Shown in pieces: positions 25,687 to 35,239 of a stretch of 64,000 nucleotides of DNA. Under the pieces are notes generated by a model. It had not been told where the DNA came from. It ran no database searches and saw only the letters and a list, made by a program, of their open reading frames with translations. This DNA comes from JACNIZ01 sp964344765 (GTDB lineage: Bacteria; Planctomycetota; UBA1135). The translations under genes were made by a program, and so were the position numbers. Each line of letters begins with the position of its first letter. The first letter of the stretch is position 1. The stretch is taken from assembly GCA_964344765.1 (NCBI GenBank), contig CAYFOM010000022.1:1-64000 (forward strand), written 5' to 3'.

Positions 25687-27051
25687 TTAAAGACGTCGCA
25701 TCTGAATGTTGCGGAATTCCACCGGATCATTGTGACCGGCAAAGCCGAAGTGTCCCTCCTTCAGGAACTTGCCGGGGTGCTTCTGACCGTCAATTGGGTC
25801 ACCCAGCTTGGCGAGGTCTTGGTCCAAGATCGTCGTGCCATTCAACACTACGGTGATGCGCGTGCCTTGTACGGTAACCTCTTGAAAATTCCACTCGCCA
25901 ACGGGGCGTAAAAAGCCGCGTTTGGCCGCCGCCTGACCATAAATCGAGCCGTGATACTGCCACTTTTTCAAAGTGGCGTACTTGGCGGCTGTGTTGTCCA
26001 GCACCTGAAGCTCGCACATGCCGGCATATGCGGGCGTGCCCTCGCCCGGGTAGCGAATGGCCAAGCCGTTGTTGCCACCGGCGGGTAGTTTGAACTCGAA
26101 GCGCACCGCAAAGTCGGCGTATTTCTCAGCAGTGAACAAATTGCCGCCGCTGCCCGGCTTACAACGAATCGCCTCGTTGACGACCTCATATTGGTCAACG
26201 GCTCCAGCCCAGCCTTTTAGATCGACGCCATTAAAGATCGGCTGAAAACCAGCGCTATCCATGCGGCTGAGCAGCATATTGGATTCGTCGGCGTTTAAGC
26301 TCTTGATGAACAGGTTGCGGAAGCGGATTTCACCGCCGTGGGTTTGCAGCTGAATAGGTCCGTGCTTCATCAGCGGTTTGCTGCGGTCCCAGAAGTTCTC
26401 CATCGTCGTGTGGTCGACGGTTTTTTTGCCATTCAACCAAACGCTGACGCGATCGCCGAGCATCAAGATGCGCAGCGTATTCCACTCGCCGAACGGCTTG
26501 TCGGCGTGGACCAGTGGATGGCGGGCGTGCTTTTGGTTGTTCCACAAACCGCCTGAACCCTTGTCGGCGCCAATTTCCCATTTGCCGCCGGCTTTGGTGG
26601 TATCCCAAATCTGCACTTGTGGTGTGGCGCGCAGGTATATACCGCTATCGGCCATCGCCACAGTGCGATATTCCATTCGCAAATCCATATCACCGTAATC
26701 GGCCAAAGTGGTCAGGTATGCGCCATGGCCATCGTTGACGATTTCGCCGTTCTCCACCGACCAATGTTTCTTCACCGAAGCGTCCCATTCGGCTTGCTTC
26801 TTGGCCAACTCCTTTTTATCCATTGCCGCTTCTTGCGCCGGATTCAAATGCGGACGACCGCGCCAACCGCTTAGATCCTTGCCGTTAAATAGGGGAGTGA
26901 ATCCCTGCGGCGCTTTTTGCTGCCCGACCACCTTGCGGCCAAACTTGGCCTGCGCCGGCTGGGCGTGGGCCGAAGCAGTCACCAGGACGGCCAACAGTGC
27001 GCTGAAAAAGAAGAAGCTCAGAGCACGGAATTTGGAGGAGGCAAAATCCAT
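25687..27051 (-). CDS. Double DUF1080 (3-keto-disaccharide hydrolase-type) protein
   Basis: 454 residues with a signal peptide (hydrophobic residues 10-30). Two DUF1080 concanavalin-like domains are in tandem: the first opens 'GFTPLFNGKDLSGWRGRPH' (about residue 50), the second 'GFQPIFNGVDLKGWAG' (about residue 265). Each has the family landmarks 'NG.I.....G.....E.YADF.....F..P.GGNSGI..R' and the end 'GHFGFAGHNDPVEFRNI'. DUF1080 proteins are abundant in planctomycetes; some act on 3-keto-glycosides. An extended -10-like TGCTAAGCT lies 6 bases before the ATG. Confidence 0.9.
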   Translation of the reverse strand: MDFASSKFRALSFFFFSALLAVLVTASAHAQPAQAKFGRKVVGQQKAPQGFTPLFNGKDLSGWRGRPHLNPAQEAAMDKKELAKKQAEWDASVKKHWSVENGEIVNDGHGAYLTTLADYGDMDLRMEYRTVAMADSGIYLRATPQVQIWDTTKAGGKWEIGADKGSGGLWNNQKHARHPLVHADKPFGEWNTLRILMLGDRVSVWLNGKKTVDHTTMENFWDRSKPLMKHGPIQLQTHGGEIRFRNLFIKSLNADESNMLLSRMDSAGFQPIFNGVDLKGWAGAVDQYEVVNEAIRCKPGSGGNLFTAEKYADFAVRFEFKLPAGGNNGLAIRYPGEGTPAYAGMCELQVLDNTAAKYATLKKWQYHGSIYGQAAAKRGFLRPVGEWNFQEVTVQGTRITVVLNGTTILDQDLAKLGDPIDGQKHPGKFLKEGHFGFAGHNDPVEFRNIQMRRL

Positions 27052-27057
27052 GCTCTG

Positions 27058-27063
27058 AGCTTA
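27058..27063 (-). promoter_or_regulatory. -10-like TAAGCT, 6 bases before the DUF1080 start
   Basis: Minus strand TGC-TAAGCT, exactly 6 bases before the ATG at 27051, which would place transcription start at the start codon. Confidence 0.5.
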
Positions 27064-27101
27064 GCAGTGCGGCAGAAACTCAACCGCACGATGGGGCGGG
27101 C

Positions 27102-29000
27102 TTAGTTGCCGCCGGTCTTGCGCGCTTGCAGCTTGACCTCGATGGTGATTTCCTCACCGTCACGCAGCACGCCAACTTTGACCACATCGCCCGGCTTGTG
27201 TTTGACCATCATGCCCATCCACTCGCGCACATCCAGAATCTTCTGGCCGTTCCAGCGCAGCAGCACATCGTCGGCTTTGATGCCGGCAGCTTCTGCTGAT
27301 CCACCTGGGGTTACCGAGGCGACCAAGATGCCCGGGTCATCGCTGTCGTAGTTGCCCGGGGCGATGCCGAAGCGAACCTTCATTGCGCCCAGGCCGGCGC
27401 TGTTGGACGAAGTCTTGTCTTTCTTTGGATCGTTGTATTCCCAGGCGTCGTCTGACGTGGAAACGGCCAAGGCAATTTGATGGAACAGGTCGACGGTGCG
27501 CACTGCATCGACGCGGTTGATCTTCGATGAGGTGTCTTCCGGAGTATGGTAGTCACCGTGGAAGTCCTTAATCGCACCAAACAAAATCGGCATGTTTTGG
27601 CGCATGAATGGTGTGTGGTCCGAAGCGCCTGAAATCTCCTTGGGGAGAAATACTTCCAAATCGGATCCATTGGCCAGCTCTTCAAGCAGTGGACGCAAAT
27701 TGGTACTCGTATCCGCCCCGGAAATGTTCAGGCGGCGATTCTTAATCCGACCAATCATGTCGAAGTTAATCATCAACGCGTGATCTTCAATCGCGCGGAT
27801 CGGGTTGCGCACGTAATAGCGTGAACCATTCAAGCCGGACTCTTCACCGCTGAAGCACAAGAACAGTACCGAACGCGCCGAAGCACCTTCCGGCAACTCG
27901 TCGTAAGACGCGGCCAGCTTGTCGGCCAGCATCAATACTGCCGCGCTACCCGAAGCATTGTCGTCGGCACCTGGGTGCAACTTGCCGGGGCCCGAACGCG
28001 AACCAAAGTTACCCATACCAAGGTGGTCGAGGTGAGCGCCGATGACGACGACCTCATTGGCCAATGCGCCTTTGCCCGGCAGCAAGCCACCGACGTTTTC
28101 GGCAACCAACGGCGAGCGGTCGATGTCGGCGTTGATCTTCAACTCAAGATCCAACTCCACCGGCGAACCACCGTCGTCGGCGTGGCGACGCAGGTCCATC
28201 AAGCTGTGACCGACGTTGCCCATCTTCAACAGCTTCTCGGCAGCTGCGGCCGAAATCTGAATCACCGGAACGTCGGCACGCTGCGAGCCGCCGCCGCCTT
28301 CGGCCATCATTTCGGAAACGCGCGGGTCAGCTGCACCCGGAGTGTTGACGATGACAATCGCGGCCGGCTTCTTATCGGAAGCCGAGCGCACCTTGCGCGA
28401 GAAGCTGGAGTGCGACGACCAAGGACCGGCCTTCGCCCACTTGCTCTTGCCGTTTTCATCCATCGGCTCAAAGCGCATCATCAGCGCGATGCGGCCGCTC
28501 AAATCCTGTTGCGGCAAGAAGCTGGTGTAGCCGCCCTCACCCTGATCAATCGAATAACCAACAAAAGTAACCGGTGCCGTGACCTTGCCCGAACCGCCGA
28601 GGCCGAGCACCTGGAAATCGTCGCCTGCCAGCAGACCGGCGCCACCGCCGGCAAGGTCCATCTTGGCGGCGCGAACTTTCAGCGATTTTCCCAGCGGGAA
28701 GGCTTGGCGATAGGTCAACTCGCCTTCCTCGTTCGGGAATGCCGGGTGCAGACCGGCCAGCTCCATGTAGTGCTGGCAATAATCCTTCGCCACTTCCATG
28801 CCGTCGGTGCCGGGCAGGCGGCCATCCATGAAGGGGCTGGCTAGAGTGACGATGTGATCGTTGTAGGTCGAAACGTCGGGGCCCAGTTCAACCAGGGCGG
28901 AGGTAATCGGCGTTCCGGAGGGAGCCTCCTGGGCGACCGCGGCGGAAGTGAGCAGCGGCAGCAGAGCGGTGGCGTACAGAATTCGGGCGTTCAATCGCAT
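27102..29000 (-). CDS. Secreted M28 aminopeptidase with C-terminal PDZ domain
   Basis: 632 residues from ATG 29000 (signal peptide MRLNARILYATALL..., ending AVAQ). An insertion resembling a PA domain covers about residues 110-290. The M28 di-zinc site is complete: HLDHLG (His, Asp partner), GADDNASG (bridging Asp), SGEESGLNG (catalytic and ligand Glu), NFDMIG (Asp) and DYHTPEDT (His). Residues about 530-632 form a PDZ domain ('GILVASVTPGGSAEAAGIKADDVLLRWNGQKI'). It should cleave N-terminal residues from peptides in the periplasm or outside. Divergent from the gene at 29050. Confidence 0.92.
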   Translation of the reverse strand: MRLNARILYATALLPLLTSAAVAQEAPSGTPITSALVELGPDVSTYNDHIVTLASPFMDGRLPGTDGMEVAKDYCQHYMELAGLHPAFPNEEGELTYRQAFPLGKSLKVRAAKMDLAGGGAGLLAGDDFQVLGLGGSGKVTAPVTFVGYSIDQGEGGYTSFLPQQDLSGRIALMMRFEPMDENGKSKWAKAGPWSSHSSFSRKVRSASDKKPAAIVIVNTPGAADPRVSEMMAEGGGGSQRADVPVIQISAAAAEKLLKMGNVGHSLMDLRRHADDGGSPVELDLELKINADIDRSPLVAENVGGLLPGKGALANEVVVIGAHLDHLGMGNFGSRSGPGKLHPGADDNASGSAAVLMLADKLAASYDELPEGASARSVLFLCFSGEESGLNGSRYYVRNPIRAIEDHALMINFDMIGRIKNRRLNISGADTSTNLRPLLEELANGSDLEVFLPKEISGASDHTPFMRQNMPILFGAIKDFHGDYHTPEDTSSKINRVDAVRTVDLFHQIALAVSTSDDAWEYNDPKKDKTSSNSAGLGAMKVRFGIAPGNYDSDDPGILVASVTPGGSAEAAGIKADDVLLRWNGQKILDVREWMGMMVKHKPGDVVKVGVLRDGEEITIEVKLQARKTGGN

Positions 29001-29049
29001 GAGTGGAAGGGTTCGGGGGGGGTCTATAGGACACGGGCCTAGACCGCGG

Positions 29050-30315
29050 ATGTCAGTATACTTTTGCTGCTTTTTCGTGATGTTGACCTCAGCCCTCGCC
29101 CTCGTCCTGCTCTCTTTCACCGGGGGCATCCACCCGCAGGACGGCCCTGATGCCGACGTGAATATTCACGTCGAGGCCACTCGGGTTCGTTTTTTCATCA
29201 CCCTGAATCTGGCGTACATCGACGAGACCGTCGATTTATATCGCGAAGATGACAGCAGCCTGCACCCGGCGGAGTTTGCGAGTTATCGCGCCGGCTTGCT
29301 CGACTTCTTCCACGACACCAACCGCGTCGTTATCGATGGCGTCGAGGTTGCTCCGGTCGACGCCGGCTTTCGCTCCGAACCCGCCGACCTCAGCTTTCTG
29401 CCGCTGTTCCCGAACATGGGCGAGCGCGCGCTGGCCAAGGTGCAGCTGATTTTGGATTACCCGGTCAAGTCGCCGCCTAACGCGGTGCAAATGTACTGGG
29501 GCAGTTACCCGCCCGATATTGCCATCGGCGATGAAACTTTCATGCCGACGGTGACCGTTCGTTCGCAATTGTTTTCGAACGGCATTCAACAAGAGGTGGT
29601 CTTCACCGAGGAGGAGCCGGAATACACCTGGCACAACACCGGCGAGACCGCGGCCGATTATTTCATGGCGGTGCCCGAACCGATGGCCGCCGAAGGATGG
29701 CCGATGCCGCTGTTTTCGTTGGTGTTGCTGGTCACCGGCGGCGGCACCGCATTGTGGATGAACCGCAGAAAGCGCCATGTCATCGCCATCGTGACATCGA
29801 CTTCAGTGGTCGCCGTGGCTTGGTTGTCGCGCGGAATTGGAGTGATGGAAATCGGGACCGCAACCAAGCTGCCCGACGCCGCCGCGGCCGAGCAAATCTT
29901 CCTGCCGTTGCACGCCAATATTTACCGCGCTTTTGATTACACCGTGGAAAGCGACATTTACGACGCGCTGGCGCAAAGTGTAGATGGACCGCTGCTTGAC
30001 ACGCTGTACAACCAGGTTTATCGCGGGTTAATCATGCAAGAAGAAGGCGGAGCCGTCAGCCGAGTCACCGCGGTTCGACCGATGGATATTGCGGTCGAGT
30101 CGATCGGCATACTGCCCGATGATGGGCGGGCGGGCTTCGATGTATTGGCGCGTTGGCAGGTCGACGGCAAGGTCAGTCACTGGGGCCATAGCCACGAACG
30201 CACCAATGAATATCAAGCGCGTTATACCGTGCTGCAAACCGAGCAGGGTTGGCGCATTGGCGGCAGCCAAGTGCAAGAACAAAAGCGCGTCAGCGCAACG
30301 CCGGAGGGCGGTTGA
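29050..30315 (+). CDS. Membrane protein of the FtsX/ZnuA-like cassette
   Basis: 421 residues from ATG 29050. A signal anchor (residues about 8-24) is followed by a soluble beta-rich domain (30-210: 'NIHVEATRVRFFITLNLAYIDETVDLYR', 'QMYWGSYPPDIAIGDETFMPTVTV'), two adjacent transmembrane helices (about 218-265: MPLFSLVLLVTGGGTALW, HVIAIVTSTSVVAVAWL), then a second extracytoplasmic-type domain with 'HANIYRAFDYTVESDIYDALAQSV'. I do not recognise a named family. Its stop overlaps the ATPase ATG by one base (TGATG), so it is an integral part of the downstream ABC cassette. Confidence 0.75.
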   Translation: MSVYFCCFFVMLTSALALVLLSFTGGIHPQDGPDADVNIHVEATRVRFFITLNLAYIDETVDLYREDDSSLHPAEFASYRAGLLDFFHDTNRVVIDGVEVAPVDAGFRSEPADLSFLPLFPNMGERALAKVQLILDYPVKSPPNAVQMYWGSYPPDIAIGDETFMPTVTVRSQLFSNGIQQEVVFTEEEPEYTWHNTGETAADYFMAVPEPMAAEGWPMPLFSLVLLVTGGGTALWMNRRKRHVIAIVTSTSVVAVAWLSRGIGVMEIGTATKLPDAAAAEQIFLPLHANIYRAFDYTVESDIYDALAQSVDGPLLDTLYNQVYRGLIMQEEGGAVSRVTAVRPMDIAVESIGILPDDGRAGFDVLARWQVDGKVSHWGHSHERTNEYQARYTVLQTEQGWRIGGSQVQEQKRVSATPEGG

Positions 30316-31019
30316 TGGAAACTGCGAGTGACGCCGGCTCCCGGCACCTTGCGATTGAATTGACCAAGCTGGAGTTCGCCCATGGCGACAACTTCCGCTT
30401 GAGCATTCCCGAGCTGCAGATTGAAGCTCGGCAAAGGGTCGCGTTGTTAGGTCCGAGTGGTTGCGGCAAAACCACGTTGTTGAATTTGCTCGCCGGGATT
30501 CTGCAGCCGCAAAGCGGTCGAGTCGATGTGCTCGGCAAAGACTTAGCGACGATGTCCGACCGCGCCCGCCGCGCATTTCGTGTATCGCAGCTGGGTTTGG
30601 TGTTTCAGCAGTTCGAGCTGTTGGAATATTTGACTGCGTGGGAGAATATGTTGCTGCCGTTTCGCATCAACCCAGCGCTGAGTTTGGATCAGGCGGCGAA
30701 GCAGCGCGCGCAGGAATTAGGACACACCTTAGGCTTAGCCGGAAAGCTGCAGCGTCGGCCGGATCGGTTGTCGCAAGGAGAACAACAACGCGTGGCTTTG
30801 GGTCGTGCATTGGTGCATCAGCCTCATTGTTTGTTGTGCGACGAGCCCACCGGCAATCTCGACCCCGACGCCACCCAAACGGCGCTGGACTTGTTGTTCG
30901 AGCAAGCCGAGCAATTGGGCGCAACTGTGGTAGTGGTGACTCACAACCACGCCATCTTGGATCGCTTTGACCGCGTGCTCGACGTCGGCGAATGGAGCCA
31001 GGGGAGGGTGTCGGCATGA
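30315..31019 (+). CDS. LolD/MacB-type ABC transporter ATPase
   Basis: 234 residues from ATG 30315. Canonical motifs: Walker A GPSGCGKTT, Q-loop LGLVFQQFELL, signature LSQGEQQRVALGRAL, Walker B LLCDEPTGNLDP and H-loop VVTHNHA. The DEPTGNLDP sequence is typical of the LolD/MacB/FtsE branch, which works with FtsX-fold permeases rather than with ZnuB-type ones. Coupled to the permease by an ATGA overlap. Confidence 0.92.
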   Translation: METASDAGSRHLAIELTKLEFAHGDNFRLSIPELQIEARQRVALLGPSGCGKTTLLNLLAGILQPQSGRVDVLGKDLATMSDRARRAFRVSQLGLVFQQFELLEYLTAWENMLLPFRINPALSLDQAAKQRAQELGHTLGLAGKLQRRPDRLSQGEQQRVALGRALVHQPHCLLCDEPTGNLDPDATQTALDLLFEQAEQLGATVVVVTHNHAILDRFDRVLDVGEWSQGRVSA

Positions 31020-32188
31020 ATGTTTGGCGCTTGACTTGGATGCGCTTGCGGCGTCATCCGCTGCAGTCGTTGGTGCTGGTGCTTTGCATTGCCGTGCCGA
31101 TGTTTTTGCCGTCCGGCGTGCGCGTGCTAATTGCCGATTACCAAAGCAGTTTGACCAGCCGCGCCGAAGCCACGCCTATGATTTTGGGCGCGCGCGGCAA
31201 CCGCTTCGACCTGACCTTTGCGGCGCTTTATTTTCGCCAAGGCAAGCTCGATACCATTCCATTTCCGCGGCTGGATGAGCTGCAGCAAGAGCGCGGTTTG
31301 GCGGTTCCGATTCACGCGCGCTTCACTGCGCGCGGTTATCCGGTGGTTGGAACCTCGCGCGAGTATTTTGAGCAGCGTCAAGTGCGATTGCTAGCCGGCG
31401 CTTTGCCGTTGCAGTTGGGCGAGGCGGTCATCGGCGCCGATGTTGCTGAAGAGTTGCAGTTACAAGTCGGCGATTCGTTGTTCTCTGATCAATCCGAGCT
31501 TTACGACATCGCCATTCCACCGGCGCTGAAAATGAAGGTGGTTGGCGTGCTTGCGCCGGCGCACAACCCGGACGACGGTGCGGTGTTCGTCGGCATTGAA
31601 ACCAGTTGGATTCTGGAAGGATTGGCGCATGGCCACGTCGACGCCGAATCGGAAGAAATGGATCCGAATTTGATCTTGGGCGGCGACGACAACAACGTCG
31701 TCATCAGCGAGGCGATGATTGAATACAACGAGGTCACAGCCGACAACATTGGTTCGTTTCATTACCACGGCGACCCGGAACTATTGCCGCTGTCGGCAGT
31801 GCTGTTTTGGCCCGAAGATGACAAAGCCGGCACCCTAGTCAAAGCGCGAATCAATCAAACGGCTGATTTGCGCATGCTGCAGCCGACCACGGTGATGGAC
31901 GATCTGCTCGCATTTGTCCTCAAAGTACGCACTCTGGTCGACGCCATCAGTTGGGTGCTCGGCGCCGTCACCGCGCTGCTCACGATGCTGGTCTTTTTGC
32001 TGTCCAGCCGTTTGCGCAGCCGTGAAATGCTGACTCTGGAACGACTCGGCTGCAGCCGCTTTTTTGTCGCCGGCATGTACTTCAGCGAGCTTGCCACCGT
32101 GCTCGTCACTGCCGGCATTCTTGCAACCTTTGGCGTATTGGCCGCGCGCTGGGCCTTCGCCGACTGGCTCTACTCATGGATGGGATGA
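31016..32188 (+). CDS. FtsX-fold ABC permease
   Basis: 390 residues from ATG 31016. One transmembrane helix near the N-terminus (about 15-35: LQSLVLVLCIAVPMFLPSGV), a large extracytoplasmic domain (about 40-300, MacB-core-like, with an FHYHG motif and an acidic stretch AESEEMDPN), then transmembrane helices at about 305-335 (ISWVLGAVTALLTMLVFLL) and 350-380 (FFVAGMYFSELATVLVTAGILATFGVLAA). This is a mechanotransmission-type permease moving lipoproteins, peptides or metals rather than an importer channel. It overlaps the next gene by ATGA. Confidence 0.85.
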   Translation: MNVWRLTWMRLRRHPLQSLVLVLCIAVPMFLPSGVRVLIADYQSSLTSRAEATPMILGARGNRFDLTFAALYFRQGKLDTIPFPRLDELQQERGLAVPIHARFTARGYPVVGTSREYFEQRQVRLLAGALPLQLGEAVIGADVAEELQLQVGDSLFSDQSELYDIAIPPALKMKVVGVLAPAHNPDDGAVFVGIETSWILEGLAHGHVDAESEEMDPNLILGGDDNNVVISEAMIEYNEVTADNIGSFHYHGDPELLPLSAVLFWPEDDKAGTLVKARINQTADLRMLQPTTVMDDLLAFVLKVRTLVDAISWVLGAVTALLTMLVFLLSSRLRSREMLTLERLGCSRFFVAGMYFSELATVLVTAGILATFGVLAARWAFADWLYSWMG

Positions 32189-32964
32189 TGCTCAATCGAC
32201 TGCTCCTCGTGCTTTTGATTTTCCTGCCGAATTGCGGTCCTAGTGAACCGCAAGGCGTCGAAATCGGACAAACCGTCGACGAAATCCTGTGCGCCAACTG
32301 GGCAACCGAGTCGTTGCTGAAAACCCTGGTCGCCGACGACCTCCCGGTGCGCTGCCTGCTCGCCGCCGATCAAAGCGCCGACGATTTCCAGCCAACGCGT
32401 GAGCAACTGCAGCAATTGCAGCACGCGCGATTGATCGTGCTGAGCGGCAATCACCTCGAAAAGTGGGCCGACCGCAGCAACCTTCCGTCCAGCCGCGTTG
32501 CCGATAGCGGACGAGCATTGATCGGTCATCTAATCATGGTCGAAGGCAAAGCTCATTCCCACGGTGCCGGCGGCGAGCATTCACACAAGCAACCGGTGCC
32601 CTACGTTTGGTTGGACCCGTTGCTGCTTGCCAAGCAAGCGGAGTACATTTCTGCCGCAGTAGGGCGAAGCTTCCCCGATCACGCCAAAACCGTTGACAAG
32701 CGCTTGCAAGAGTTCGCCAAGCAAATGCTTGATATGGATCAGCAATGGCGTCAGTTGCGCGACGCGGCCGGCGAGCAAGTTTTGCCGGGATCTCACGAAG
32801 CTTTTCAATACCTCAGCAAGCGCTATAAGTTGAGCTTTGACGGCCCTGATCCAGGGCAAGTCGATTTGTTGTTGGACCGGCGGGCCGCTTCGTTGACCGA
32901 ACGCCTGCACGCCAACCTCAGCTACTACCAGTCCCTGCTGGACTCCGCTCCGACCGACGGCTAA
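32185..32964 (+). CDS. ZnuA-like lipoprotein with reduced metal site
   Basis: 259 residues from ATG 32185. Lipoprotein signal (LIFLPNC, Cys17). Similar to the N-lobe of zinc/manganese binding proteins: 'DDFQPTREQLQQLQHARLIVLSGNHLEKW', a His-rich loop (AHSHGAGGEHSHK, 123-135), 'PYVWLDPLLLAKQAEYI' and 'GSHEAFQYLSKRYKL'. Of the three usual His ligands only His204 (SHEAF) remains; the others are Asp66 (for DPH) and Tyr140 (for DPHxWLDP). The C-lobe with the fourth ligand is mostly missing. It may still bind metal through the His loop and deliver or sense it for the ABC module. Confidence 0.78.
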   Translation: MMLNRLLLVLLIFLPNCGPSEPQGVEIGQTVDEILCANWATESLLKTLVADDLPVRCLLAADQSADDFQPTREQLQQLQHARLIVLSGNHLEKWADRSNLPSSRVADSGRALIGHLIMVEGKAHSHGAGGEHSHKQPVPYVWLDPLLLAKQAEYISAAVGRSFPDHAKTVDKRLQEFAKQMLDMDQQWRQLRDAAGEQVLPGSHEAFQYLSKRYKLSFDGPDPGQVDLLLDRRAASLTERLHANLSYYQSLLDSAPTDG

Positions 32965-32980
32965 GTTCGGATTCATTGCC

Positions 32981-35197
32981 ATGCTGATCTCTCTCCTCCT
33001 CAGTTTTGCCCAACAAGGATTGCCCGAGGTCGTCGTCGACCGCGATGACTTTGTCATTGATCGTTCTTGTCGGATCCGATTCGACGACAACAAGGTATTA
33101 AAGGACGTCAACAACAACGGCGTCATTCATATTCGAGGCGATAAATTGACCGTGGTATTCGCCAATGGCGCGGTGCTGCGCGGCGCCTCTCCGGGAACGG
33201 CTCAGGATGAACTGAACGGCATCGGCATTCGCATTGATGGGGCCAAAGAGCTGACCTTGCGCGGTGCTCGGGTGCAGGGTTATCGCTGCGGAATTTGGGC
33301 GACGAACGCCAATCACCTGCGAGTGGAAGGAGCGTTATTGACCTACAACTATGCGCAAAGGCTGCGCTCGACTCCGCAAGCCGAAGACACCGGCGATTGG
33401 TTGTGGCCGCACAACAACGATCAGCAGGAGTGGCGCAGCAACTATGGCGCCGGTCTTTACGTGGAGCGCAGCACCGGCGTCATGATTCATAACGTCACCG
33501 CGCGCAATCAGCAAAACGGCATTGTGCTGGACCGGGTGAATCGGGCGCGCGTGTTCGACAATGATTGCTCGTTTTTGTCGGGCTGGGGATTGGCAATGTG
33601 GCGCTGCAACGAAAACGTTATCAGTCGCAATGCTTTTGATTTTTGCATTCGCGGTTACAGTCACGGGATCTATAACCGCGGTCAAGACTCAGCCGGCATC
33701 TTGTTGTTCGAGCAATGCAATCGCAATATTTTCGCCGAGAACTCGGCCACCCATGGCGGCGACGGTTTGTTCGGCTTTGCCGGTAAAGAAGCACTAGGCG
33801 AATCCGACGTTTTGCCGGATGGTTACAGCCACAAACGCGCCGGTTGCAACGACAATCTCTTTTACGGCAACGACTTGTCCTACGCCGCCGCGCATGGATT
33901 GGAGTTGACCTTTAGCTTTGGCAACTTGATGTTCCAAAACAAATTCACCGGCAACGCGATTTGCGGTATTTGGGGCGGTTTTTCGCAAGACACGCGCATT
34001 TTTGGAAACACGTTTACAGCCAACGGCGACCGCGGCTACGGTTTGGAACGCGGTGGCGTCAACATTGATCGTTCGCGCAACAACTGGGTGGTCGGCAATC
34101 AATTTGAGAACAACAATTGTGGAATTCACTATTGGAGCTTGCCGACCGGCTTCACTGAGAAGCCGTGGGGCATGGCGAACAATTTGAATGCTCACGAGAA
34201 CTTCATTTTCTCCAATACTTTCAAAGGTGATCAAACCGCAATTCATTTGCGCGGTGCAGTGCAAGCTACGGTTTGGAATAACCAGTTCCCAAACGTCGGC
34301 CAAGTTTTCGACGCCGACGATTCCGACAACCAAGTGTTGCTGCCTGATGAGCATCCGGAGGTGAAGTGGCCGGATCAAAAGCCGCCGCTCTTCGGCAAGA
34401 GCAATCCGGTGGGCGCGCGGGCGCATTTGGCCGGACGGGAAAACATCATCATGGGGGAATGGGGGCCATGGGATCACCAGTCACCGCTGGTGCGGTCTTG
34501 GACGCGCAGCGCATCGCGCCATGAATACCGATTGGAGCCTGCCGGCGTCGAAGCAAAGTTGCTCGCCGTCGAACCCGAAGGTTTTCCGGTGCAGTTGGTC
34601 GAACGCGACGGCCGCCAGTTCCTTCAAGTGGATGCACCTGGCAGCGGCTTCTTCTCCTACCACTGCACGTTGAGTCTAGGCGAAGAGCAGATGGAAGTGA
34701 AAGACAGCTTCCTAGCCACCGAATGGGAAGTGCGTTTCTTCGCCACTCCAGATGACCCGCGCGACAACCCCGAGTCGTGGCGCAAACAGTCCGAATCCGA
34801 TCAAGCTTGGTCGGTGCGATGTGGTGAATTGAAACTCGCTTTCGGCGGCGGAGGTCCGAAGAACCTCAAGATGGCAACGGCCGATGGCAGCGGTGGTGGC
34901 CTTGTTGCGTCCAGAGAAGCTCCTGAGAACCTTGGAAGTGATTATTTCGGTACCCGCGCCATCGCCAAGTTGCAGCTGCCGGCAGGCAGTTGGCAAATCA
35001 CCACGCTAAGCGACGACGGCATTCGCGTGCTCGTCGACGGCGAGCCGGTGATTGAAAATTGGACCTGGCACGCGCCGACCGAGGACACCGGCACCTTCCA
35101 CTTAGCGGCCGCCGCTGAAATCGAAATCGAAGTGCAGCACTTTGAGCTCAACGGCTACGCGGTGCTGGAGCTGGAGCTAGCTCCTGCCGACGATTAG
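32981..35197 (+). CDS. Right-handed beta-helix protein with C-terminal PA14-like domain
   Basis: 738 residues. A weak signal peptide (MLISLLLSFAQQG) is followed by a parallel beta-helix (about residues 20-460) of NosD/pectate-lyase type, with many turns such as 'GIVLDRVNRARVFDNDCSF', 'NRNIFAENSATHGGDGLFGF' and 'NNWVVGNQFENNNCGIHYW'. A beta-sandwich linker leads to a PA14-like domain at the end (about 620-735: 'WQITTLSDDGIRVLVDGEPVIENW'). Carbohydrate binding or modification outside the cell is likely; the enzymatic residues cannot be named. Starts 16 bases after the ZnuA-like gene and may belong to that operon. Confidence 0.8.
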   Translation: MLISLLLSFAQQGLPEVVVDRDDFVIDRSCRIRFDDNKVLKDVNNNGVIHIRGDKLTVVFANGAVLRGASPGTAQDELNGIGIRIDGAKELTLRGARVQGYRCGIWATNANHLRVEGALLTYNYAQRLRSTPQAEDTGDWLWPHNNDQQEWRSNYGAGLYVERSTGVMIHNVTARNQQNGIVLDRVNRARVFDNDCSFLSGWGLAMWRCNENVISRNAFDFCIRGYSHGIYNRGQDSAGILLFEQCNRNIFAENSATHGGDGLFGFAGKEALGESDVLPDGYSHKRAGCNDNLFYGNDLSYAAAHGLELTFSFGNLMFQNKFTGNAICGIWGGFSQDTRIFGNTFTANGDRGYGLERGGVNIDRSRNNWVVGNQFENNNCGIHYWSLPTGFTEKPWGMANNLNAHENFIFSNTFKGDQTAIHLRGAVQATVWNNQFPNVGQVFDADDSDNQVLLPDEHPEVKWPDQKPPLFGKSNPVGARAHLAGRENIIMGEWGPWDHQSPLVRSWTRSASRHEYRLEPAGVEAKLLAVEPEGFPVQLVERDGRQFLQVDAPGSGFFSYHCTLSLGEEQMEVKDSFLATEWEVRFFATPDDPRDNPESWRKQSESDQAWSVRCGELKLAFGGGGPKNLKMATADGSGGGLVASREAPENLGSDYFGTRAIAKLQLPAGSWQITTLSDDGIRVLVDGEPVIENWTWHAPTEDTGTFHLAAAAEIEIEVQHFELNGYAVLELELAPADD

Positions 35198-35239
35198 TCC
35201 GGCGAAACCGCCGCTCCATTTCCGGCGTATCTCAGTTGC

